In this document: positions 1 through 12,288 of the stretch, piece by piece
How positions within the stretch are numbered: position 1 is the stretch's first letter
Layout of the letters: each line of letters opens with the position of its first letter
Origin: Apostichopus japonicus
Lineage: Eukaryota > Echinodermata > Holothuroidea > Aspidochirotida > Stichopodidae
Assembly (NCBI RefSeq): GCF_037975245.1
Contig: NC_092568.1
Coordinates: forward strand, 16,823,001 to 16,887,000
Reading direction: 5' to 3'
Length of the DNA: 64,000 nucleotides
Notes under the pieces: model-generated
The model's input: only the letters and a program-made list of their open reading frames with translations
Database searches by the model: none
Told to the model about the DNA's origin: nothing
Translations under genes and position numbers: made by a program

Positions 1-34
1 CACGCGGTTTAGCGCGAGTCTTCAATGCCTTTAA
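1..34 (+). repeat. Right end of a TTAA miniature transposon (family 1), cut by window edge
   Basis: The first 30 bases match the right end of the elements at 6138-6497 and 11942-12284, including GCGAGTCTTCAATGCCT directly followed by TTAA (31-34). The rest of the element lies outside the window. This is a third copy of the same family. Confidence 0.8.
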
Positions 35-2440
35 ATTGGACAAATGAGCAATGAATAGAGCAAAAACAGACACAACAAAGGAGAGGTAAGATGAAAGGGA
101 AAGAGGGATGAGAGGACTAAGAGCTGCTGTTTTCATGCCAGTGTAGCCTCTGAAGAAGATCCTGCTAAGATTGAAATGTCAGGCTCTCTACCTCTTACAT
201 CTTTACCTATACACAGTCACAGACACTTTTGAGATCATACTTTCATATAAAATGTTCCAACGTTCATGAAAATTAATCGGATGTGGCAGCAACCGGACAA
301 GTACTAATACCTGCTGTGAGGGCCTAAAGGTACAGTTGATTACAATAAGCTTCACTGAAATTACTCTGCAATTCAGGCTTCAGTTATACTCCAGTAAATT
401 GAAAGTATGAAACTTGGTGTTCTGGGTTGTTAGAATATACTGTATATTGTAGTCAGAACTGTGGCCAAAATATAATCTTGTCAAGGATAGAACATACATC
501 AATTTAAATGTAAAGAACTGTATACTGTAGCTTCATTGTGATTAAAGGTTTATCTCAATGATTAGTGCAAAGTTACTGTGGCAACAGCACTACACCTGTG
601 TCCCTCTTGGCTTTAATGCTTTTGAATGTCTAATACACTAACGTTACTCCTTTAGTGATAAACAAATAGTACGTACAGGCTGCAATAATTAACCTTAACT
701 CATTTAATTGCAGTCAAGTTTAGCCAAGTAGACAAGTATTAAATTCATTACTGTTTGCCTGCTTGAGATATCGTGTTCACAAGGTTTCTAGTTTACGCTC
801 TGGTGACCCCATGGTCACACTACAGGTGTACTATGATCAATTTCAAATCTTCATATTTCTTGTATTTCAGATGAAAGATAGATAAAAAGCAGCATTTTTG
901 CATTGTGCTGTGAAATTTAACAATTACTACCGACTAGTGCTCAAACTTTAAAGACTACAATTAATCAAAGTCTGACAAGACTTTTTGGGTTTTTTTCAAC
1001 ATCTGAGCATCAATTAATGACTAATGAATACTTTCCATACAAATCGTTTAATCTCCAACACCTTTCATAATATTTAGCATGTGCACCAGCAATTCAGCAA
1101 ATTCTCAGGGAATAATGAAGTGTTAACATTTATGTGTACCAGTTTTGGAATGCTCTGAATTTTGTCCCTCATAAAATACATTTCCTGTGTAAAAAGCTTT
1201 GCTATACTCATACTGTACATAGTATTTGGACTTTGTATAGCAATCTGAATATTTTGCATAGTATTTTGCGATGAGATACTGGAAATATTATTCCGTTTTT
1301 TCTGTTTAAATTCCTCTACATTAATTCAAATGGACTCGAGAAGTCAAATTACGTACTTTTCTGACATTTAGAACCCTCATTCAAATTTACCAAAAATGGA
1401 TACAAAAGCTGCACAGGAACAATTTATCAGAGCAGAAGTGTTTCAGCGGAAACGATAAACCACCAAGACTGGATTTTCAATACACACAGTAATGTCTAGT
1501 GTATATATGAGGAAGTAATTCTTACTTTCAATGTTGAATGCTTAGAAAATGTGTACACCATGAACTTTATACATACCACAGAAACTGGGTAGAATTTGCA
1601 AACTCCAGACAGGGGAGAGGCAGGGAGGGAGGGAGAAAGAATGAAACAACCCCACAGTTGAAAATTGAAGCACCCCCCACTCCCTCAATGTTTATAACAT
1701 CAATGAGCATGCAATGATAGTAAACAGACAGACCATAAGACTGTAGTTTGAATCTACCATATTTTTATATATTTATAGCGTGCATACAGATCAGTGCACA
1801 AATTTATCACACACAGTAATAATTGACATAGGAAAGCATATTAATTTGACATACTTCACAAAAAGATGGATTCCTCTGACAAGAACTTTTCAATGCATTT
1901 ATGCGTCTACAAGTAGTATGTCGACATATATTTAGAAGTCACACGCAAGAACAATGCTTGCCAAATTATAATATCATCAAATTATTGCCAACTTGCAATA
2001 ATTTGTTCCATGCTATAATGCTTATTTGTAGGATTATTTATGTACGCACTGTTTGTTTTGATTTTCTAGCGCATTGAATTATATTGAGGCATAGTTTCAG
2101 TTACTTGAAGAGGCTTGGTTAAAGGAATATTCTTGTGGCTGAAGTTGATTGCTTGATCAAAAATAGTGGTAATTGTCTGCGTCGTTACTGTAGGTCAAAA
2201 CAGCACCCTTATAGCACTTTGCATGGCAAAGATAAGAATTTTACGAATTTGGTGGTATTTTGTGAATGCATCTTGAGGTCAGCTCAGTGAATGATGTCAT
2301 CACAGGTATTCAGATGAAAATCTTTGTTTCTTGTTATCTTATCGCTCCCACATTGTAGTTCCTTTTCCAGTTGGGCCATATACAGCTATGTCAGTTGCCA
2401 TAGCAACAGTTGCCATGGTAATGATTAATATTCCTAGGTA
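35..2440. other. No gene seen
   Basis: Only short open frames without convincing splice sites are present. A purine-rich GGGAGA-like patch lies near 1612-1640. I see no repeat structure beyond simple AT-rich sequence, so this is probably intron or intergenic DNA. Confidence 0.5.
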
Positions 2441-3160
2441 GCTACTCTCAGGGGTCACCCATGGTGGGGTACCCCAGGGTGACCAGATGTCCATGACTGA
2501 GGGAAGGGTCAAAATGTGTCTGTGTGTGTGTGGGTGGGGTGGGCGTGTATGTATCAGTGTGTGTGTGTGTCCAACTTTGTGTGAAAAACACCTAAAGGGA
2601 ACGACCGATTTTCTTCAAACTTGGGAAGGTACCCCAGGGTGAACCCTTGTCTCGCAGACCACCGGAACCAAAGGTTAAAGGTCAGAAGTAAAATTTAGTA
2701 CAAATTAATTTTTTGCTATAAATCTGAGGGGAAACAGAGAATTGACATGGAACCTTCACAGATATCATTAAAATGTCAAGTCCTATCAAATATGGGGTTG
2801 CCAAGGGAACCGAAGTCAATCGTGTGTTTAAGGTAAAATGTATGTTTTAATCACAATATTGTGTCAAAAACTCCTCTTAAACAGCTGAACTGATTTTCTT
2901 CAAACTTGGTGGGAAGGTACCCCCCAGGGTGAACCCTGTTGTCTCACATATCCCCCCCCTCCCCGGAAACCAAAGGTCATAGGTCAAATTTAGTACAAAT
3001 CATACTTTTGCAATAACTCCAAGGGAAAACACTGAATTGACAATGAACCTTCACAGGTAACATGGTAGTGTCAAATACTATCAAAATATGTGGTTGCCAT
3101 GGGAACCGAGGTCAATGGTAATATGGTTAAATGTCAAACGTATATTTTATACTGGTGCCC
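2440..3160. repeat. Degenerate tandem repeat, period about 285 bp
   Basis: The string ATTTTCTTCAAACTTGG occurs at 2608 and again at 2893. It is followed both times by a GGTACCCC..AGGGTGAACCCT block, then ACCAAAGGT(TAAA/CAT)AGGTCA, then AATTTAGTACAAAT, then ACCTTCACAG and finally GGTTGCCA..GGAACCGA. The two units are about 285 bp each, and a partial GGTACCCCAGGGTGACC block precedes them at 2467. A (GT)n stretch sits at 2517-2575. The function is unknown; it looks like a dispersed, locally tandem repeat. Confidence 0.8.
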
Positions 3161-3169
3161 CATCCTTAG

Positions 3170-4095
3170 AAGCATGCCTAGTGAATGAGGAGCATAAACC
3201 TAGCCTAGATACTTAATCTAGATCTAGCTTAAGTTATAAGATATGCAACTCTGTGGATTGCCCTCTTGTTTATAATGTTTAATTAACGGAGGAAAACAGT
3301 ACATCGTTAAAATTTTATACTTGCATTTTAATGAAATTCAACATAAATAGAGCCTTAAAAGCTTAGCAAGCATTTCAAAAGTATCAGGTTTAAAGGTAAA
3401 ATCAACTAAGAAGGTTATAATTGGAAGTTTTTGGAAACTTTGGAAAAACATTTGCCGATATGACATCACAGAGCACTAATTACTGTGAACCAGTCCAGGG
3501 AAGAATCAATGGTGTAACCAGTCAAAATAGGTCACAATCAACCAACCATAGATTGACTTAGGGACAGGTTTACAGCTAACCATGTAGATATATTTTTCTA
3601 GCATAGTGACGTGTCACTTTGTCTGTCACCAGCACATCCCTCAACAGCAGAGCAGAAATAAAGAGCGTAGTACCTGCTGTCGTTATTATAAAGTGACGAC
3701 AGCAAGATCCTAAGAAATATAAATTAAACATCTGGTCGCACTAAAAAAATGGACGAGAAGCTCACTAAAAATGAATCTTTCCAAATCTGTCGATGGCCTA
3801 TGAGAAACATGGAGTTTCCATTGACTTCATGTAGACTCAGCTCACTTTTGGCAATGTATATAGTTGCGAGTGTTTTACTTGGTCCTTCCGTTTTTGATCA
3901 TACTGTACCTCACCCTTCTATCTCTGATCTCACAAGTACAAGAAGTAATGTACAAATGTGAGGATTTAAGTATGCCATACCAATAGTGTTGTGTCAATAT
4001 CGCCAATATCAGATTAGCGGCTCAATAAAGATATCGATAATTTGTAAACAGCCAGAATGAAGGTCATCTCTGACTTAATGCATTACTACATAAAG
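3170..4095. other. No gene seen
   Basis: A 70-codon open frame at 3749-3961 has no supporting splice sites and an unconvincing composition. Nothing else stands out. Confidence 0.4.
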
Positions 4096-4100
4096 TACGC

Positions 4101-4888
4101 ATAACAGCAAGAACACTGTCCAGCAGCCTGTTATAACGTACAAGCAGGCTGAAGCAGGCCTGCCAGTGTACATACTTGAATGCACACATAACAGCAAGAA
4201 CACTGTCCAGCGGCCTATTATCACGTACCAGCAGGCCTGCCAGTATACACACAGGTCTGCATGCATGCATAACAGTAAGAACACTATCAGGAGGCCTGTT
4301 ATCACGTACCAGCAGGCCTGCAAGTATACACACATACATGCATACATAAAAGCAAGAACACTGTCCCGCGGCCTGTTATCACGTACCAGCAGGCCTGCAA
4401 GTATACACACCTGCATGCATGCATAACAGCAAGAACACTGTCAGGCGGCCTGTTATCACGTACCAGCAGGCCTGCAAGTATACACACATACATGCATACA
4501 TAAAAGCAAGAACACTGTCCCGCGGCCTGTTATCACGTACCAGCAGGCCTGCAAGTATACACACCTGCATGCATGCATAACAGTAAGAACACTGTCAGGC
4601 GGCCTGTTATCACGTACCAGCAGGCCTGCAAGTATACACACATACATGCATACATAAAAGCAAGAACACTGTCCCGCGGCCTGTTATCACGTACCAGCAG
4701 GCCTGCGAGTGTACATACATGAATGCACACATAACAGCAAGGTCCAGCGGCCTGTTATGACGTACCAGCAGGCCTGTTAGTGTACACACATGCATGCACA
4801 CATTACAGTAAGAACACTGTCAGGCGGCCTGTTATCACGTACCAGCAGGCCTGCAAGTATACACACCTGCATGCACACATAACAGCAC
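4101..4888. repeat. 77-bp minisatellite with alternating unit types
   Basis: About ten units of roughly 77 bp each carry AACACTGTC..GCGGCCTGTTATCACGTACCAGCAGGCCTGC. In the centre, two unit forms alternate: one ends CCTGCATGCATGCATAACAG, the other ATACATGCATACATAAAAG. This makes a 154-bp higher-order repeat. The outer units are more divergent: one at about 4735 lacks part of the AAGAACACTG block, and the first one carries CAAGCAGGCTGAAG. Long shadow open frames on both strands are by-products of the repeat and are not genes. Confidence 0.95.
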
Positions 4889-6133
4889 GTACATATCAGT
4901 GATCTAATTGCAGTGGGACACTGAAGGGAAGTGGCACACGCTCACACTTAGCTTCCTGCTCTTTATTGTTGCACAGTACTGAATGAATTATTCATGCAAA
5001 AACTAAGGTATTCCTTGTTTTGGGCAGGAAGTTACAAATCCCTAGACAGACAATGCGGTTGTATAAGTACTTGTGGCTAGTGTCCTTACTATCTATGTAC
5101 CTGAAATGATGTATTTTCATCTTTCTTAAAGAACTGGATAGACCATGAAATCATTTCTTAGATAAACTCACTATTAATAAATAACTATTTTAATATTATT
5201 ACAATTTAATCAACATCAATCACCATCTAGAACATGCATCTCAGGTCAAGAATCTGACAAAAGAAAAATACAGTTTATAACATCTCTTGAGATGTGAAAT
5301 CCCTGACATTTGATCTGCTAAAAGGAGAAACAAATGCAACAGGCATCCTTGGCCTATGTGATAAAAGATCTTGTGATAAACAACTTCCCAAACAGCTAAG
5401 AGAAGTCTTATTCCATGGAGGGAGATGCAGAAATAATTCCTTCAGTACATAAGACTGAAGACATGGGCAAGTTTGAACAAAATACATATATTTGCTTGAA
5501 TCTTTAAAGGTGTTCTCTATCAATTACAATTTTTAAAATTTCTGTAAGAGAGTTTGCAAATGCTGAATCTAAACATTTTGAAGTTCTTGACATGACCTTG
5601 CAATTGCATATTGGTTTCAGTGTCAACCCTGTTTACATCCACCTTGAAAATATAAAAAGAAAAACAATGGAAGGTTAAATGGTTTCAAGCCAAGTTGTAC
5701 TATTAAACATTTACAAATGACAACTACCCAACAGACCCAACAATAATATCCCAGAAACTGCAACAATTTACTTGGCTGTTTGGGGAAGTTCCTCTTCACA
5801 AAGAGCTCAATTCTAAAGCAAAATTGATAGTTGGGTTTCTTCAGAACTCCTTTAACCTCAGCAGGAAATGCTAGAATTTTTCTATCAGAATAGACTGCTT
5901 TACTTTGCCAAATGGTAGATTTGGAAAGGAAGAAGTGATGTGAGTAGACCCTGTAGATGAGGAGGGTCAATGGGGAGGGGGAGGGGGAAGCGGCAAGTGC
6001 TAAAATGATGCCACTTAATAGGCTAGGTAGATGAGACAATAGTGCAATAGTAGAGATGAGACAGGTAAGAGAGGAGCACAATAAATTCAGTTGAACACAG
6101 TGTGGAGTGCTGATTTGAATTGAGAGTGTCTGA
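4889..6133. other. No gene seen
   Basis: AT-rich sequence with a G/A-rich patch (about 5970-5995). The 181-codon minus-strand frame at 5623-6168 runs into the miniature transposon at 6138 and has no protein-like features, so I do not call it. Confidence 0.4.
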
Positions 6134-6137
6134 TTAA

Positions 6138-6497
6138 AGGGTGTGAAGACTCGCGCAAAAAGAAACATCTAATGCCGGTAATCTGACCTAGTTTCGAATG
6201 AAGTGTAACAGCAGTGTTAGACACCACCATCGATCCCAGAAAATACACACACAGCTTGCTACCGCCGGTAATTAGACACTAGTGTACAGTCAGTACATAC
6301 AGCTGCAGTCAATACCCACAGCACAGTGTATAAACGATACAGCGATGGACATCTCAGGTCCAGCTAAAGATAACAAGGTATCACGTTTCATTACTGTCTG
6401 CATTTTGTAGCGACACGAACAAAACGTCAATTGCAAGCAACAGAAAGTTAACTTTTTCAGATGTCCACACGCGGTTTGGGGCGAGTCTTCAATGCCT
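6138..6497 (+). mobile_element. TTAA-flanked miniature transposon, family 1, copy A (360 bp)
   Basis: The element is bounded by TTAA at 6134-6137 and 6498-6501. Its ends are imperfect inverted repeats: AGGGTGTGAAGACTCGCGC on the left, and AGGCATTGAAGACTCGCCC when the right end is read inward. The interior matches copy B at 11942-12284 over nearly its whole length, for example TTAGACACCACCAT, ATTAGACACTAGTGTACAGT and GTTAACTTTTTCAGA. It has no transposase coding capacity, so it is non-autonomous. TTAA targets are used by the piggyBac and Kolobok superfamilies. An AG terminus rather than CCC argues against typical piggyBac, but I cannot settle the superfamily. Confidence 0.85.
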
Positions 6498-6501
6498 TTA
6501 A

Positions 6502-8210
6502 ACGTTACATCCATTCAAACCCACTATACAAACTACAGAAAAACAAACTTTACACAGTTGTCACATAATTGACCTTCATTGACATTCTGCACTACACCTA
6601 AACCTTGAAATGAGATAGACTTGGAAGGGAGAATTTTCTCAAATCTTTACCTCAGTTCACAAATTGATATATCAACAACATATTGCATCTTGAGGAAAAC
6701 CAGCAGTTGCTTCCTAGTAATGCCAGAAGGTCAATCTCCATGTAATCACCACACAAACCCCAACAGTTTGGAAAGTAGCACACAGAGTATGAAATTTGCA
6801 CACACTTCACACTCAATTGACTTCATTATTGGTTACAGGCTTACAGCCAGCACAAGCTGTTGTGTTTATACTGTAGTCAGGATAGGTTTTAAGAGCCACT
6901 CCGTTATCGCTAGCAAGTTTTGACTAGCGTTACAACACCTGAAGGAGCACTGTCACTCACTTGGTTAATGAAATAACAATGTGTATATACAGAAATCAAG
7001 GCTTTGCTTCTGTCCCATGCAACGTTGGATACCCTGTACTCTAATAAAATGTATCGATTCCTACAATTCATTTTGGAAATTCTGAAACTGGAATACTTAA
7101 AGAGGGATTCAAAATGTTAGCTTCAAGGCTAGATGAAATGGGAGTATATGGTACACTAATGCAAACTACGTAAAAGACAGGTCTCTTCGCCAGACTTTGT
7201 AATTAATATGTAATGTACAGAAATTGTAAATGTGTTTTATTTTAATATCTTACATCAGGCACATGAAATCGAGGGCTATCCCCAATATATGCATTTCAGA
7301 TGATGCAAATTGTACAGGATTCATTTACAAATGTACATTCATGTGATAAAGAACACAAAATTACATCCATACCAACACACTATCATCCTTAATGACAAAA
7401 TCCCTGGATTAAATTTTGTGCTTATATACCCACCCATTGACTGGTTTTGTTTCAGAAAGCTGAGTTCTTTAGCATTTACAAATTTTGGAATAATCCATGG
7501 CAACCCCTATAGTAACATTTGGTACAGTAGCCTCAATAATGATGCAGTTCCATTTGAGAAAACAAAAGGAAAACAATTACATGGTGGTTCAACAATGAAT
7601 GATAATCCTTTAGGACTGATGCATATTAGTTAAATGGGTAGCATTATCATAAGAATATAGTAACACATTTCTGCAAGTAAAGAAATAAGAGCATTTCTGC
7701 ACTATTGATGAGCAGACATCAGGGGTGAGCAAACAAGTCATTGAGAAGCTATGCTTAATCAGCAGGAAACTTAAAGTTGGGTCTATAAAAAAATAAAGTT
7801 ATTCCAAATCCTAATTATTTTGCGGGGGGAGGGGGGGGGAGACAATAGACTAGGTTTTACCAAACTTATAAAATAAAACATAAAAAATTGACTTCTAGGT
7901 GATTCTAACATCAATGCAAATTACTCCATATTAATGGAACTAGAAAACTTGCCTTGGCAATGGTTAATTTCTGCTTAAAAATTTTGGCGAGAAAAAAAGT
8001 AGCAAAATAACTTTCCACATACCTGTACAGATTTTGGATAAACTTTTTTCCCCCGACACCACTACACTATTTGGATGTCGTCTATCTTAATTCTTTTGAG
8101 AAGCAGAACTTTGGAAAGGTAGGTCTCCACAAAGCTTACCATGGATGATGAAAATAACAGAACTATACTTACTCTTTTCTTCCCCATCTTTTGCAGTGCT
8201 ACAAGACTAC
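6502..8210. other. No gene seen
   Basis: Open frames at 6621-6923 and 7310-7633 lack splice signals and have random-looking compositions. A G-rich run lies at about 7825-7841. Confidence 0.4.
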
Positions 8211-8554
8211 AGTACGAATGGCTCCATCCTGTAAAACCCTATTGTAATCAGGATGAGGATCTATTCTGAACTTGAATCCCACTTTGCTGCTGACAACCTA
8301 CTTCGGGGAGAGAAAATCCCCCCCAAAGAAATACCTCCCGTGCTCTGCTGCCTTTAACAGCTCTGTCAGTAATCACCCAAAGCAGTACGAATGGCTCCGT
8401 CCTGTAAAACCCTATTGTAATCAGGATGAGGATCTATTCTGAATTTGAATCCCACTTTGATGCTGACAACCTACTTCGGGGAGAGAAAATCCCCCCCCAA
8501 GATATACCTCCCGTGCTCTGCTGCCTTTAACAGCTCTGTCAGTAATCACCCAAA
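8211..8554. repeat. Near-exact tandem duplication of 173 bp
   Basis: The block starting AGTACGAATGGCTCC at 8211 is repeated from 8384 with only a handful of differences (CCA/CCG, GAACTT/GAATTT, TGCTGC/TGATGC, and the C-run length). The high identity shows that the duplication is young. The block includes TCCTGTAAAACCCTATTG and CTCTGCTGCCTTTAACAG. No protein is recognised in it on either strand. Confidence 0.95.
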
Positions 8555-8559
8555 ACGAA

Positions 8560-11500
8560 AGATGATAGGCAATGATTTGCATAGCCGTCTGAACATGGCA
8601 ATAAACATATATACATGGAGACATCTGGTACGCTACTTTCGCAGTGATATGAGCGAGCGTCCCATAGACCTACATCAGTGGTTCCATGAAGAGTATGGAC
8701 TTACCCGTTCTTATCTAATAATGTCAGCATACCACATCTAATTACGTTACTCTTGACCTCCGACTTCTACAAAAGAGGCCCATGTTAACAGTGATGTCTA
8801 ATAAGTCTGCTTTGTAAACCAAATGAAAGAAACCAGAGGTGATGACTGATGAAGCTGCTACTTACTAAGATACTACTTAGATCAAATCTAAAGATTCAGA
8901 AAGCTTAGTAATTTATAAGAAAACAACTGATGCCAACATAAATATAGGCAATACTCCAACCCACAATTTTTAGGCATATACGTACATTTACGGGGAGAGA
9001 AATGCTCCCATAGGAAGAGATTACAGCGGTTCCAGGAAGGAGAAGACAAGAGGTACTGTAGTGCACAGAGAATGAATATTTTCTCAACAGGAACACTAGG
9101 TGTCAATGATACAAAGTTATTTTTTTTAAATTTGCTTTTAATTTGACTAATGGTACAGTCTTAGTCCCCCTATCAGCTCTTTAAGAATCAGACTATATTT
9201 ACCATCATTCTTTTCAGGAACCTGACTCTTCAACAGTTCCTGGTTCCAAGTGTAAAATTTACCAATTCGACTGGTGCCCAAAGGGAATGAAATATTTTAT
9301 ATGACATGTATTCATTACCACACATTGCAACCCATGTAAAATGTGAGTAATTTGCATTCCTTCCTTTTACGTTATCTCAACTGTGGATTGTAAAGAATGT
9401 TCATTTGGGCATCTTGTGTTAAACTGTAAGCTGCATGTTGAGAAGCAACACTATCATTGATTCTTGAATGACTCTTTCAGTCAAAACAGTTACTTGCCCA
9501 AGTTTATACAACTACTGATATATAAGTATATATGCACAATAATAGCAATCTAAAATTTGTGATTTAATATTCTTGGACACATACGAGACATAATAAAGGG
9601 TAATTTGTATCCCTAACATCAATTTAATGGCCATTTATTCTAATCCTGATCAGTAAGCCCCATGCTGCAATGAATAAATCAGGGGTTCTTCAATAAAACC
9701 AAATGGTAATAACTGCAGCATTGCAGATAACTGTACAGTTTTTATGAATTATTATCAAACCACCTTTTGCAGCACTAGACTACACACCAATCTGTACACC
9801 TAAAGTATTGGACAAATTCAGAATTAATTTACTTAATAGTCAGATTTCTTACAACTGTTTAGAAAAAATCCATAAGTATTTCTACTGAAAGAATTTTGAA
9901 TACCCGTAATCTGTAGAAGTCACTGCTAAATCCCTGTCACAATGCTAATATCTGACCCATTCTAACAATCAGATTTCACAAGTCTAGTCTATGGCACTTC
10001 TTTGATGTTGGTGGAAATCAAAGCTATTCAAATGCTATGAAGTTTGGAGCAAGAGAGTCCAATTGACAATTTGAACTAAAACCTACAGCCTACTGTCCAG
10101 GACACAGCTTACCTATTGTTATAGGCTTTCTTGTTGTCATAGTGTTGTCATCTTATAAGACTTAACTATAGCATCTTACTGAAGGTAGGATAAAGGCTAT
10201 TAAAAGGGTGACTTTAGTCCCAAACTAATCTTTAAATGTAGACAGTTACAGACATCTGCTTTCAGAGTTCAGATTGCAATTCTATAGCCTTTAAAATAAC
10301 TGAGGCTATTCAATAAAAGTGAATTGACTACTAAGTACAACATACAGACCATTCAGTCAGTTCCTTACTGTAACAGAAAATGTAAAGGAAACATAAAAAT
10401 ACTTCTATGGTTTAGAAATAAAACATTGTTTACCATGCATTACAAATTTGTCTAGAAAATAAAAGGTGTTGAATGTCATCAAAGGCTGTTCTGTTGCTCA
10501 TATCAAGATAAACAACATGTTTTGGTTGAGGCATTAGAATATAACACTGGATTAACATCAATTTAGCCATAAAGGAGCTTTCCAGAGATTAAGCATATTT
10601 TAAAGCTGCAAATCTTGCAAACCTTTATAACTATATAACCATCACTAGAAAACAACCCCCCCCCCACCCCGCCCCTCCCTTGTTCTTCTTTTTCTTGGAC
10701 TATGACATAACCATACTAAAATTCTAGGTCTACAGTGATCAGATGGCAGCAATACAGTTTGTACAAAGAGTCACAGATGATGCAAAAGGCTTTCCCCAGG
10801 GGTGTCATCTGCCCACCATCATAAATCCAATAAGTTGTTTTACAGATGACCCAAAGAACAGTATATATATGTCTCATGCCAATATCTGGGCATTGCACTC
10901 TTAATCATCTGAAACTATACATACTGTATTTTCAGTCCTACTCACTTCTACTATATACTGTACTTTGCTCCTTGTGTTTACCTCCCAATTCATTTTGAAA
11001 TCTAAAAAAAATTAAGTGATGTTCCAGGATATAAATCTCTGTGGTAAACTTGTCGGTTATTCCCTGAAAGGTAGATTCCCACAGGTTGAGTGAGCAGAGT
11101 CCTTGATGTCGGAATGGGGGAGGGGGGGGGTGCAGTGATATGAATGGACATTTTACTTTAGCTACCCTTAATGTGGAGAGAATGAACATATGTTGTGAGA
11201 TTCAAAATCCTTTTCATTATTAGAGATATTAGCTTCCCATCAAATTCATCAATTGTCTTTAACTGTAGTATTTTTGATCAAAACTGATTAAAATCTTACG
11301 TGATTGTCACAGAAACAATGCAACTGCAATTTTGTACCATGTTTGACTACAAGGCCTAATGTTATAATGATTGCATGAGTGCACACATATGATAGCCTAC
11401 AGCACAAACTTCGCTATCTCTACATAGGAAAAAGTAATGTTACAAGTAGTTGCAGTCAAACAACAAACTCTGCATTCATTAACCACTGCAGATGCAAACA

Positions 11501-11937
11501 TGTTTGCAGACAATGACCTGACTATTAGTCAATCAAAAGTGCATGAAAATCTCTGCAATGGAAATGTTGTCAGCTCTGTACTGAAGCATTACAACTTGTG
11601 GAGTCATTAATGATTTAATTTGTTTTAAAACCATCATCTATAGAAATTTTGGTTCTTTTGAGAAGAAGTTGTGGTGTTTTAAAAAGAAAGAAAGATATAC
11701 ATTAAATAACGTGTCTTGTTTATATGGTTAGCATCGGCCTAGTTGCGAGTGTGTGTACTTGGGGTTCGTTTATCAAAGGATAAAAAAGTCGGGACCAAAG
11801 CAGTTTGAAGATTTTGCGTCCCCGGCTAAAACCTTGATGCTCGGAGACAGAATCCTACATTCGCAACCATGCTGAGTAGCTCAAAGAGATATATCCTAGC
11901 ATTTGAGATGAAGGACCCACTCTGGACCATGTTTCTC
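8560..11937. other. No confident gene
   Basis: A short frame at about 8615-8738 reads protein-like (see findings) but has no clear exon borders on the plus strand. The remainder is AT-rich with homopolymer tracts, such as C-runs at 10659-10679 and a G-run at 11116-11132. Confidence 0.4.
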
Positions 11938-11941
11938 TTAA

Positions 11942-12284
11942 AGGATGCGAACACTCGAACACAAAAATGCCAGTAATTTGACCTAGTTTCGAATGAGGTG
12001 TAACAGAAGTGTTAGACACCACCATTGATCCCAGAAAATACACAGCTTGCTACCATCGGTAATTAGACACTAGTGTACAGTCAATACATACATCTACGGT
12101 CAATACCTACAACACAGTGTTCATAGCAGCGATGGACATCTCAGGTCTAGATAAAAGATAACAAGGTATCACGTTTCGTTGCTGTCTGCATTTTGTAGCG
12201 AGAAGAAGAAAATTTCACTTGCAAGCAACGGAAAGTTAACTTTTTCAGAGCGTGGCAAGAGGTTTGGGCGATTCTTCAATGCCT
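11942..12284 (+). mobile_element. TTAA-flanked miniature transposon, family 1, copy B (343 bp)
   Basis: TTAA lies at 11938-11941 and 12285-12288. The left end reads AGGATGCGAACACTCGAAC and the right end, read inward, AGGCATTGAAGAATCGCCC. The interior aligns with copy A with small indels and point changes. There is no coding capacity. The two copies are clearly diverged from each other, so the insertions are not very recent. Confidence 0.85.
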
Positions 12285-12288
12285 TTAA

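Noticed and set aside
4064-4801. Series of 60-110-codon minus-strand frames with repeated CVYLQACWYVITG words
   Set aside because: They are spaced exactly 77 bp apart and arise from the minisatellite; the unit length is not a multiple of three, so no stable repeat protein is encoded.
5623-6168. 181-codon minus-strand frame
   Set aside because: Starts inside a miniature transposon, has low-complexity Ser/Leu/Pro stretches, no splice signals and no recognisable domain.
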